Origin: Rotaria macrura
Lineage: Eukaryota > Rotifera > Eurotatoria > Philodinida > Philodinidae
Length of the DNA stretch: 64,000 bases
NCBI GenBank assembly: GCA_900239685.1
Contig: OENT01000948.1
Coordinates: forward strand, 1 to 64,000
Direction of reading: 5' to 3'
Positions 1 through 10,344 of this stretch are shown one piece after another. Position numbers and translations under genes: made by a program. Each line of letters starts with the position of its first letter. The first letter of the stretch is position 1. The notes below the pieces were generated by a model that saw nothing but the letters and a program-made list of their open reading frames with translations, had not been told where the DNA came from and did not search any database.

Positions 1-1057
1 ATAGGTGTATTTTATCAAAAAAACGAATCCACTAAAACTTTGCATTAGCGGCACCTTACCCAATTATAGTATTAAGGGCAAACGTAAAAAAGAACAATTC
101 GAATGAACTTTTGTTTATCTACGTGGTTTACGGTGTGATAACTCACAGTTGCAAGAGTCATTATCCAGTGTCTCATATATGCAACAAACATCCACCTCTC
201 GCCAAAATGTTTGAAAATTCATAAACTAAAATGAGGATTAAATTTTTTGTTGGCACAGTAAATTTTTGAAAATCAGGTGAAGTATGGAACAAAAAAATAA
301 GAAACATCAACGTAGTCTATTTTCGAGCAGCACTTCTTCCTGGAAGACGTCTGAATCAATAAAATGGCTGAATTGATAACCTGCTTCGAACAAAATCTTT
401 TTCTATACATTGCATAGGGCATTGATAAAAATGAAAATTATTGATCAAAAATAGACTACCACAATGGTTGTTATATTTTTTTCCATGATATTCGTATTTA
501 TTCAAATTACTACACCAAATTGCTAGGGTTCACCCTCACGAAGAGCGACGAACGCAGTTAACGTGTGTGTGTGCGGTTTATTCTCTCTACCCTGGATACA
601 CGAAAACATCACATATATATGTATATAAAGAACGAACGGAAAAAGAAGAAACAATAGAGATGAATAAGATGAAAGACGATGGAGAATTACATGACAGAGG
701 GATGATGCCACTTTGCGACATCACCCTAACAGAAATGGAATGCTATCCTTATTAAAGTTCATAAATTTCCAAAAGATTTGAAGAGGAATGCATGATTATT
801 ATGTGTATGTCTGAGTAATGAGATAATGTAGTTGCGATTCTGAGTAATCATACTATATATCTCATAGGTAAAAAAGTGCATTCATGGATTTTTTTCGCCT
901 TTGCCGTTAATATTGTCCCTTTATTTGACACTTAATAATATCATCACTATACAAGATCAATATTATGATGAGTTTGAAATCGAAAAAGCATGCACTTTTT
1001 TCATGCATGGGAAAAAACAAAAAAATCACAAAGAGGAGAGGGCAATCGTAGAAGGCG
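1..1057. other. Intergenic stretch without a recognised gene
   Basis: I see no coding exon here. The one structured part is a 12-base inverted motif, AAAAAAGTGCAT at 870-881 and its reverse complement at 990-1001. It lies just upstream of the TATA element at 1058 and may belong to that promoter. Short open frames at 523-755 look like chance. Confidence 0.5.
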
Positions 1058-1065
1058 TATAAATA
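1058..1065 (+). promoter_or_regulatory. TATA box of a small putative gene
   Basis: TATAAATA sits in a locally GC-richer context, about 25-30 bases before an A-rich start region near 1085-1095. It is followed by a plausible short first intron: donor GTAAGTATG near 1139, acceptor ending at 1204. The combination of TATA, spacing and intron suggests a real promoter. There is no expression evidence. Confidence 0.4.
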
Positions 1066-1218
1066 CCAGTGCATGTCACGTAATTGAGACAGTCGTTGGC
1101 TCTATCTTCATCCTGAGTTCAAAATAAAAAAAGATTAGTAAGTATGAAGCAAACACGAACGCTGTATATATGAATTATCTTCGCATTGTGTACAATCATT
1201 CTAGACAGAACGGTGGAT

Positions 1219-1295
1219 ATGGCGCTTGGAAGAAAAAATGAGTTGGGCAATGATGTCGAACAAGCGAAAAGCATTGCACGAGAGCGTCGAAAACG
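1219..1295 (+). CDS. Putative first coding exon of an unrecognised small gene
   Basis: The ATG at 1219 follows the acceptor of a probable 5'UTR intron. It opens 25 codons rich in charged residues, ending in a basic run (ARERRKR), up to a good donor (GTAAGATAG) at 1296. The next exon is uncertain. With the acceptor at about 1340 the frame stays open for roughly 25 more codons; with the stronger-looking acceptor near 1353 it stops at once. I do not recognise a family. It could be a short peptide gene, a decayed 5' end or a noncoding RNA with a chance ORF. Confidence 0.25.
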
Positions 1296-1299
1296 GTAA

Positions 1300-2090
1300 G
1301 ATAGTTCTTTAATTTTTAAGCAAGTACTGTGCTTACTAGAATTCGTCTTCTAGATCATATTGACACAGCAATCTCAATAAAACATCGAATCAATATTTTT
1401 CGGTTTCAATCTTGTTAGTGATTGTTTTAGTTGCAATTTTCATAACACCATCGGATTGATTACAATCCAAGAAACGGAAAAATGCCATCAGTAAGAGGGA
1501 AGGTAAGAAAATCGGCAAGGATTCGATCGAAATGATAAGAAAATCTTCAGTGTAATTAGTATTCTTGAGTTAGATTAAAATAACAAATCTTACTATAAAA
1601 TGAACAGAAAATCTTTAACCAAATATCTGTGAGGATCTAATCTCTTTCAAAACTAGCCAGTGTCTATTGATAATCAATATTTAGCTCAGTCTCTGTGTCA
1701 GTAGGGGCAACAATAGTTGAGTATTCACTTTTAGTGACCGTCTCTTATTAGTAGAATTTCGTAATCAGAAAAAATCTAGCCTCCGCCATTTTAAATATAA
1801 ATAAATCTTTCATCGGATAATTAATGTTTGTATGACAAGCTGTTCCAGAAAATTCAAATATTTCTCATTAAAAGTACAATCGAGTCGAATAATAATGGAT
1901 TCGAATTGATCCATTTCCTTCGTGATTTTCGACAGGCGTCACGCATTGCATTTTAATTTATGATCGATGCAGTTTTTGTAAATCTAAAACAAGTTTATCC
2001 GTAGCTTGAATCAAGTAAGATGGAACGTAAAGTACTCTCCATAAAATATGTGTTTTTTAAAGATGGAATTAAAATGTTTAAAACTTATTT
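1300..2090. other. AT-rich sequence with no supported gene
   Basis: No exon-like open frame with family similarity was found. Apart from the possible second exon of the putative small gene near 1340-1440, this appears to be non-coding spacer up to the transposon target duplication. Confidence 0.4.
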
Positions 2091-2098
2091 TAAGTACT

Positions 2099-2723
2099 CA
2101 GGGGTGCAACAAATCCAAGGCCTTGGGATTTGGTGCAAATAGATTTGGATTTGTTCTTGGCTGAGATTTGGATTTAGATTTGGGTTTGGGCTTGGTCTTA
2201 AATTGTCCAAATCTGATGAGAATTTTTATTATAAAGTTTTAGAAGAGAGAGAAGAGTATTAATTCTTAAAGGCTGATATAAAATTGTTTAGATTTGGTAT
2301 AGATTAGGGTTTGGATTTGTGTCTTAGATTTGGAATTCGGATTTATGGTTAAGATTTGGGTAGGATTTGTGTTTGGGATTTGGATTTGGGATTGAGATTT
2401 GGTTTCAATGTAGCACGACTACAAAATTTGACTGATGTTAGATCGGAAACAAATCCCAAGTCCAAATTCAAATCTAAGACCCAAACCCAAATCCAAGTCC
2501 AAGTCCAAACCCCAAATTTCAAACGTATCACCAATGCCGAATCCCAAATGTAAGCTGAAAAAAGTAATATAAACAATCTTGTGATCCAAATATAGACGAA
2601 ATCCACAGCTAGGAACTCAGTTGTAACTATACCCCAAATCTAGAAACCAAAACCAAATCCAAGTTCAAACCTCAGAGATTTGTTAACAAATCCCAAATCT
2701 ATTACAGATTTGTTGCACCCCTA
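2099..2723. mobile_element. hAT-type MITE with 8-bp target site duplication
   Basis: The element begins CAGGGGTGCAACAAATC and ends with the near-perfect reverse complement, with a single mismatch at the penultimate or last base. It is flanked on both sides by the same 8 bases, TAAGTACT (2091-2098 and 2724-2731). An 8-bp duplication and a CAGGGGTG terminus are the hallmarks of hAT superfamily transposons. The interior is mostly degenerate TTTGGA/TTTGGG hexamers in the left half and their complement in the right half, so the copy could fold back on itself. It encodes no transposase and must have been mobilised in trans. Confidence 0.85.
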
Positions 2724-4600
2724 TAAGTACTCAAAGATTTATGATAATTCTATTTAAATCAATGTAGTATACATGTACATTTGCAATTAAAAGGAAAAGG
2801 AAACTAATTTAAAATTTGAATGTTTTCGAATGTAATCAGTAGATTAAAGAAATTTTCGAAAATATTCACCTTTGAATCCGAGTTGTTGATGTGAAGTAAT
2901 CGACTCAATATCGTCTTATAATCACTCAAAGGATCAAAAACTGAACAAGCAAGATTCTAATTAGCTCACCCAGTCATTTTCATTATGCGTACATCTACAT
3001 TGGCTCGCTTTTCGAAAATTAGTTACGTTGTACTCAGTTCGGCATTAGTTTGTAAGAGATGATTCGAGTTCAACACGACGTTTCAGATTTCTTTTCAAGA
3101 GGCAGTTCGCGTTCGCTGCTATGTGGCTACTTTTATGAGGTAGTAATTTAGCATCGGCTCGGTTAAACTCTTTCTTTGTCTGTTGTTCATATAGCCTCAA
3201 AATCACATTGGAACGGTGTACTTACATTCGGTAAGATTAATATCCATCGAATGTTGAACTCAACGAGAGATGCAAGTGTAAAAACGGGATCCGATATTCC
3301 CATAATTTATCACATTGGTGGTGTTGTCATGACTGGAGCCACTAAAGTTTATATTTTGGTGAGTTCCTTCGTTTTCGTTTCCGTCATTCCTTTTTTGTAG
3401 AGTTCCACGCTTTTTTCTACAGTATTATGGTATTTGGACTGCTGCTCAGCAAAGTATCATTCAAAAATTCATATCAGGAATCGGCAGTACATCATATTTC
3501 AAGATCGAAAAGACATATTACTATCAAGCTACATCCAAAAGTTCTAAGAAATATATAGCCGGCCCACTAACTTTCGGAGGTTCATAAAACGAGGGTTACA
3601 CTCTTGGGAATGCACTGTGTGGTAAAGCTGTTCCGTATTTAATTTACTCACGCATTAATAGTGGATCTCTACCAAACGATACTAATGGGATCTACTTGTT
3701 GCTTAGTTCTTCTGATGTGAGTGAAAGCTATAGTTATCCAGTTGGAGGGTTCTGTGGGAACTATTGTGGATACCATTCAACATTCATAGCTGGTTCAGTA
3801 CAATATGTCTACGGATTTATAGGAAATGCACAAACACAATGTTTAAATGGTTGCTTTTTCAGCAATTACTATGTTTCCCCCAATGGTGATGTCGGTGTAG
3901 ATGGTATGTTAAATATGATCACACATGAACTAATGGCAGCCATGTCTGATCCCTTTATAAATGCATGGTACGATTCTATTGGTCAAGAAAATGCCGCTAA
4001 ATGGTAAGTACAGACGTATAGCACTTCTTATCTGATGTCAACTAGATCTTATAGGAAAAGATCGATTAGAATTTTTGAATTATATAGTAATAGAACTTTG
4101 AAGTTATCTTTACTTCCCACAGAAACTGCAACAAAAAATACTATATTAATTACAAACTGTAACAAACTTTCTTGATATAAGTAGGAACAAAAACCTTACG
4201 CCAATGACTTCTCACTACAATACACGAACAGTATTCTAGATGTACTTCTACAGTAGAAAATAAAATAATACGAACAAAAGTTTTAAATGCGAGTACCACT
4301 AATAGCAGTTACATAATGTTTCGCAACGTCTCTTAGAGATTGTGTTATCAGGGTTTTCACGCCAGATTTACTTCAGTAAAGTTTAGTAAAAACACTTTTC
4401 TTGTGATGATTCTTTAAATGTGGTTTTACTCAAAAAAATTCATGCATGCCGGTAGTCCTGTTAAAATAAGGAATGTCACATTTCAAATGCACAAGAATCA
4501 GGAGCGAAGTTTTCCGCCATTCTTGGGAATTTGTACTGATTTTATCATAGCTAATCATTAGTGACTCTTCGATAGATTTTGCGATACACAGTGATGACAT

Positions 4601-5128
4601 TATTATTGTTAGCGTTCTCTTCCTGTTATTATTATTATGAAATATAATTTATTTCTTGACGTTTCGATCAATGAAATTGATCTTCTTCAGAAGTTCTCGA
4701 ACGGTTAAAATGATAAATAAAATAGATAAAATAAAATATACAAAGAAGATAAAAGATTAAAAGAGACAATTAACGTGATGAGTCATATACTTGTCAAAGT
4801 TATTATTTCTTTCCTTTTTCTTTATACATATATATACTGGTACGGACAANTTGTCCGTACCAGTATATATATGTATAAAGAAAAAGGAAAGAAATAATAA
4901 CTTTGACAAGTATATGACTCATCACGTTAATTGTCTCTTTTAATCTTTTATCTTCTTTGTATATTTTATTTTATCTATTTTATTTATCATTTTAACCGTT
5001 CGAGAACTTCTGAAGAAGATCAATTTCATTGATCGAAACGTCAAGAAATAAATTATATTTCATAATAATAATAACAGGAAGAGAACGCTAACAATAATAA
5101 TGTCAAAAACCTTCCTCAATCGTAAACA
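4601..5128. mobile_element. Palindromic insertion with 13-bp flanking direct repeats
   Basis: Two arms, 4595-4849 and 4851-5105, are reverse complements over about 255 bases with a single N between them at 4850. The insertion is bracketed by the direct repeat ACAGTGATGACAT (4588-4600 and 5129-5141), a likely target duplication of 13 bases. Such long, non-fixed duplications fit a retroelement or Penelope-like insertion better than a cut-and-paste transposon. No ORF is present. It lies in the second intron of the EXORDIUM-like gene. The perfect symmetry around an N could be a sequencing or assembly fold-back. Confidence 0.6.
5010..5042 (+). other. Hammerhead-ribozyme-like fold inside the palindromic insertion
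   Basis: CTGAAGA at 5010 is followed by a perfect 7-bp hairpin (GATCAAT, loop TTC, ATTGATC at 5018-5034) and then GAAACGTC at 5035-5042. This order, a CUGAnGA box, stem II, then GAAAC, matches the hammerhead core except for one base in the first box. The mirror copy lies on the opposite strand in the left arm (about 4658-4690). Hammerheads of this kind occur in Penelope-like elements and retrozymes. I did not find a convincing stem III with a cleavage triplet, so activity is doubtful. Confidence 0.35.
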
Positions 5129-6706
5129 ACAGTGATGACATATCGACTAGTTATACAACTGAAATACTCTAATGAATTATGATGAAAATCAGTTCAAATT
5201 CATGGAACTGATGTAGCTATGAACGGGAGTATACTGTACCGAAAAATGGAAAACGATAAACTGCGCATAATAAACGATTGTCTTCCAGTTTCTTGGGAAT
5301 TTTCGTAGATTTTTTTAGAGCCTTTGTCTGCTTCATATGGCCCATCAGTATTGGAAAAAAATTGGTATAAATCACTAGTGACGTTTTAGTGACAGAATGA
5401 AACCCTAAAATATTATATGAAAATTTGATTAAGCATTTCTTAGGCTACTCAATCGTTTTTGCATCGTACAATATTCTGTGAATCTTTTCATTATGCGTGG
5501 GTAGAGTTGGAATTAATCCTTATTTAACTCGAACCACATGCTCAAATGCACACGTGTTGTTTGCGTAGCAGACTCTCTAACTATTCGATCATCAGTAGCT
5601 ACTCCCAATTTTATATAGGAATAAGCAACGCTCTATCACATACAATTTGTCTGAAAGACAGTATGTTTAATCGAAACAGACTAATGACAGTTTTCAAAAC
5701 TAAGATTTTAAACATGTTTCATGATAGAGAGTTTCGGTGTATATATATATAAGGTCAACCCATCTTCCTATGAGATTTACAAAGCACATCTACTCTCTAG
5801 TTCCACTTAAAAAAATCAGAAATCAGTATATCTACCCATATATTCTTTGTAGAAACATCCCAGAAATAACATACGATATTGTTTAACTCGTATGACTTCC
5901 CCCCCCCCCCCCATCATATGAGCATTACTTCATAACATAGGCAAACCGAAACGCTTGATGATTTCGACTGTTTCCTAATAATGTCAAGTACTATCCATTC
6001 TAGAGTTATAGTGAAAAAATATCTGATAATCACTTGACAAAGTGAGAATTTACTAGTAAATTTTTAGCTACTTGTATACGAAAAAAAATCCCGGCGCTAT
6101 AGCAGAAAGGGGAAACAATTTAACGCAGCACACTATCTAAAATAGTCGAAGATTTGTGTTTGTATGTGATTTCATCCACTTTTCTTTGAATCTATTTCTG
6201 ATATGCGCATCTGCTTATGGTTTCTGAAATATTATTGAGTTTCACGCTTTGGAATCAGTTCAGGTTCATGGCTGTCGGGTACATGAGTTCTACTTTATAC
6301 ATCGGTTAAGAGTCGTTTACTTCTTCATAAAAATGATGCCGATAGTTTACACTTGGAAAGCCAAGGAAGACCATCTGAGAGAATATTCCAGTAAGCTGTT
6401 GCTTTTTCTGTAAGATAATTGAAGAAGAGTGTATCCTTTTTCTGAACGAAGATGATCTTTCTAAGATAAAAAGCACGTTTTCTTCCTAATAGTTGTCACG
6501 AACTGCAACATTCACAGTCTAGATTATGTCTTAGATGTAGATATCTTTGCAATCTAATTGGGTTTTTTTATATTAGTGTCTGGACATACGGAAATGCCAG
6601 TCAACTTGCAAATGGTGCTTACTACAATATTGGTTTTGGAGGCTATAATTATCTTATTCAACAGATCTTCGATGCCAAAAAGCAAGCTTGTGCAATGTCT
6701 GCCTGA

Positions 6707-7585
6707 AAAAATCTCTCATATTCATTCCGACTGCAAAAAACATATTTTATTCTTTTTTTATATTGCTTACTAAAACTCTAACCTGCCCTACAATGCTAAC
6801 CATATAATTATCGAGATTTCGTTTTTCCTATGCATATTTGTGCATATATTATATAATTTGCTGCTAATCAAATATTATACATGAAATAAATTCTCTCGTT
6901 CATAAGATTCACTCTTAATTGTCAACATCTGCATTTCTCTCGGTAGAAGATTCCTAGATGAATAAATCTGATAAAAGCTGCATGATATCCAACAATCCAT
7001 TAGATTTCAATTGGAATCTAGATAACTGAATCACTAACTGATCTAGATGGCAGACTTGGATAAAAATTCTACGATATATCACTGTTTAGAACGGGTGGGA
7101 ATATTCATTGTGAGTTGCAGATAACATTTGCTGTACTATCTCATTAGTTTCTTCCAATCTCCGAGAAATCTTACTGACAATAAAGAACAGATCAATTGTC
7201 GGAAGTCTACTGAAGTTTCGCTGAACATTTTCATGACTTACAATAGTGGATTTTCAGCATTTTTCTCGATGACTTCTAACTAACTGACACAGGATGCATT
7301 ACTGAATTATTGATTCGGTCAAGTAGATATTCCATTTATCTTGCAACATTTTGGTTTATTTTTAAGACACCTCGATTAAATATAGCAGAGAAAAGAAGGT
7401 GATGATTTGGGCGTTTCTTCCCATCTGTTTAACAAGATTCTTTGGAAAAGAGGCTATAATTTTGTTTTCAAACTGAAGAAAACAACATGCACCAAATTAC
7501 ATAGAACAAAGACGAGAGGGAACAAAAACGAAAAGAGAGGGTGTGGTCGTGGGCTTACTCATCGCTAGGCAAAAACTGCATGCCA
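6707..7585. other. Intergenic, nothing recognised
   Basis: This is AT-rich spacer after the EXORDIUM-like gene. I see no open frame of note and no clear repeat. Confidence 0.4.
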
Positions 7586-7852
7586 CACTGTAAAAAATAC
7601 GTTTTTTACGGAATTTTCAAAAAGGTTCTTCTCACGGGCACACCAGAAGAGAACCATTTTGTGTTCAGTACAGAACTTTGAAAGCTTTGGTATAAAAGTT
7701 ACAAAACCCTTTCAAGATTTAAAAAACCTGAAAGGTTTTGCAGTTTACAAGCTAAACCTTTTAAAGATCTGTACTAAACCCCAAAAGGTTCTTCCCGTGG
7801 GCACACAGTAAGAACCTTTTTAAGTCCCTTAAAAAACCTCTTTTTTAGAGTG
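7586..7852. mobile_element. Short inverted-repeat element (MITE-like), about 267 bp
   Basis: The left end CACTGTAAAAAA is matched by TTTTTTAGAGTG at the right end, with one mismatch in 12 bases. Subterminal copies of AAAAGGTTCTT and GGGCACAC occur in both halves in mirrored context (about 7623-7640 and 7785-7815). The interior is non-coding. No convincing target duplication could be read, so the superfamily is open. Confidence 0.5.
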
Positions 7853-8008
7853 CAGTTACTAACAGATATACTCACACCTGAAAAGACTATTCTACAACTG
7901 TTTTTTCATTTTCACCTTATCTTATATTGGTGGCTTAATCCGCATAGAAGTGCCGTGAATAAGTTGGTGTGTTTGTATACCTTATCTACTAAGTTAGTAG
8001 TATAAGCC

Positions 8009-9457
8009 CCCAGGTCGAACCTACCTCACAGGATCCTATCGGATCCTTAATAATCCGACACTATCCGACCATCGGAATCCAACAGGATCCGACGGTCGGA
8101 AACCGATAATATCCCTTGATTTCCAACTGTTTCCGACAGTCGGGTACCCTGGGATTCCGTTGATCGTATCCGCCGTTATTCGACAGTAGGAGCTTGTCGG
8201 ATCCGTCAGTAACCGACGATATGAATGGTTTCTTTTTTTACACTAGTTAACATTGAAAATACGATTTCATCTTATTTATGGCAACATTAAAACCTTTTTT
8301 ATTCTACCGGTCAAAGTTCCCATGAGCTATCGGAAAAGAAAAAACAATTTTTTGGTGAGACAAGTTGTGTATCTCACTTTGATACGACACCTACTGACGT
8401 TGTTTCTTATAGGTGAAATAGAGGAAGAAAAACTGATATTCGGAAAACAAAGTCTTCACCAACATTTAAGTAGTTTCTCTAATGTTTTGAATTTTATAAA
8501 CTTACTCTCATTCATCATTGTGAAATGTTTCGATTTTTATATTTTCCGCACAAAGTTCATGAGTTGTTTGGGGTTTATCATCGGAGGATCGATTTTTTCT
8601 ACTGTTACATCTTTAAGCGGCGCTNATCGAAAACTTTTAGATGCTCAAAAATTTGAAACTTTTCATAGTATGTATTTTATTTTTATTTCTATTTTCAATT
8701 CATGGAATCTTCCCTATCATTGTAAAAACTATTCGTGCTAAATATAAAATAGCCGATCATCGATATCATGAATTTTATAATAGATTGAATCGATCTAAAT
8801 CGGTCGATTTCTATCAGCTGAACTTAAACCAGATCGAAAAAGAAAATCAACAGCTTCATTATTTTCATATTCTTTTCATGGTCATGATCAACAAAGAAAT
8901 ACGATTACGTAGATCTACATGTGCTGCAATTGTTATCCTGATATTTTTTTAAAGATTTTGTGAAACTAATATTTCGACGTAACTTATCTTTTTTTTCCTA
9001 TTATACATGACAGTTTTTCATTATTATATATAATATGTTTTTGTTATCGCATCTTATGCATTAGTAAAATAAACAGAGGAATACGAATAAAAATGATGCA
9101 ACATGAACCGCAAAAAATTAGCTAAAAATTTAATGTTCTCGTAGTTCATACGTATTTAATGGTGAGACCTAGCTCACGAGTAATGATACACACTGAACAC
9201 AATACCTAATTTAATTATAAAATAGGAGGATCTTATCGGATCCACTGCTTTCCAATATTATCCGATTGTCGGATCCGACTGTCGGAAACCGGTGGAACCG
9301 ACACCAATAACTTCCGATCGGAATCCTTTGCCGAGGATTCCGACAACTTCCTGTACCGTCCGATAAAAATCCGACAACTTCCGACAGGTTCCTATCGGAA
9401 GTTGTCGGAATCCTATGGGATCTGACAGGATCCTAGTTACGGATTCCTCGTCCTGGG
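8009..9457. mobile_element. Putative transposable element with TCGGATCC-rich subterminal arrays
   Basis: Two blocks, about 8022-8222 and 9226-9440, are packed with degenerate TCGGATCC, TCGGAA and TTCCGAC words in both orientations. They are noticeably more GC-rich than their surroundings. The outer edges are similar in inverted orientation (CCCAGGTCGAAC at 8009 against CCCAGGACGAGG read inward from 9457). This suggests a roughly 1.45-kb element with long subterminal repeats. No target duplication was found and the enclosed frames show no transposase motif. Confidence 0.4.
8253..8952 (+). CDS. Unrecognised ORF pair between the repeat blocks
   Basis: An open frame of about 160 codons from 8253 is followed, in a shifted overlapping frame, by about 100 codons ending at 8952. 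An N at 8625 sits near the shift. The first part is hydrophobic with two possible membrane segments, including a FIIGGSIFSTVTSL stretch. The second begins with another hydrophobic segment and continues with a charged tail. I recognise no family. It may be one gene broken by the N or a frameshift, cargo of the surrounding element, or chance frames in AT-rich DNA. Confidence 0.25.
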
Positions 9458-10344
9458 ACTATAGGTGAACAGCAAAGCGGAAAACATGTGATTCCATCAC
9501 GTCTACCAGCTGAGATAACATAGCTGTTATATTTGGTTTTTTTATGATGATAAACTTCAGCTATGCACCTTGTCTCATTTGTCTTCATGTCAACGCACAA
9601 AAATCGAATATTTTCTTCAATCTTCCTAATTGTAACGGACAACAAATGTTTCTTACCAATTCAATCGTCCTATGAAAAATTTCTCCCCCTGCCGTTGTAT
9701 AAAGAACAATCTTGTTCTTTGTTGAATGGTAAAACATACCTTAGATCTCTGTGGCTGAGAAGTTTACGGCTCATGCTTTTGACCGATCACGTGATACTTC
9801 CTAAACTCGAATTTCTGGAGACAATGTTAAACCTCTATTTTAAAATAGAATAACTGCGATTGAAACCTAAACTTTTTCAATATTGCTAGATTTGTATAAG
9901 ATTTTGAAATTAAATGAACACGACAATAAATCATTGTCTCGAATATCAATATTTTCTTCATGAATGATTTTCTGTTCTGTCGATAGATATATACATAAAA
10001 TTACGAGACTTCTACTCGTAAACAACATAAGAAAAAGTGATTTATCACCAATGTATTATTGTGCGAGAGAAATAACATTCGTCACAGATACAGTGAAATG
10101 AAAAAATCTAAACAAAAAAACGAGTCACCCATTACGTTTATATCCGGATAGATAAATTATTCTGCTGATAAATCAATACTGATCTCTGTATATGTATGAT
10201 CTGTACTCCATCGATTATTGACCAATATGAATTACATGAAATCGTTGTTCTTTATTTTTTTCTTCACATTTTCCTATATATGTATATATATATATATATT
10301 GATCTGTTGTATTCCAAATATAAATATTTCAGTAACAAGAGTAT
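9458..10344. other. Intergenic with one unassigned minus-strand frame
   Basis: A minus-strand frame at 9433-9645 reads as a plausible Cys-containing segment but has no family match that I can name and overlaps the edge of the repeat element. The rest is AT-rich, with a TATATA run near 10277-10299 just downstream of the PCID2 stop codon. Confidence 0.35.

Larger units (their letters stand above)
3179..6706 (+). pseudogene. EXORDIUM / phosphate-induced protein 1-like secreted protein, interrupted
   Basis: Three exons fit the EXORDIUM (PHI-1) domain: about 3179-3358 (5' end unresolved, no signal peptide found), 3423-4003 and 6577-6706. Family landmarks are YHIGGVVMTG, then YYGIWTAAQQSIIQKF, a FCGNYCGYH cysteine block, FIGNAQTQCLNGC, NGDVGVDGMLNMITHEL and a Cys-ending tail. 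The 4003/6577 junction rebuilds a TGT Cys codon and restores the family order. An in-frame TAA at 3585-3587, in the middle of the domain, breaks the gene. The second intron is 2.57 kb and carries an insertion. Members are plant cell-wall or apoplastic proteins; an animal copy suggests horizontal acquisition. I infer a pseudogene or a null allele, though a base-calling error at the stop is possible. Confidence 0.75.

Noticed and set aside
523-755. Overlapping frames of about 62 codons on both strands
   Set aside because: Both strands are open over the same bases with no motif, typical of random open frames in this composition.
2349-2606. Open frames of 65-85 codons rich in Trp/Leu/Asn
   Set aside because: They are translations of the TTTGGA/CCAAAT repeat inside the hAT MITE, not genes.
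5895-5912. Poly-C run considered as a structural element
   Set aside because: An isolated homopolymer within an intron. No partner sequence or repeat unit was found.
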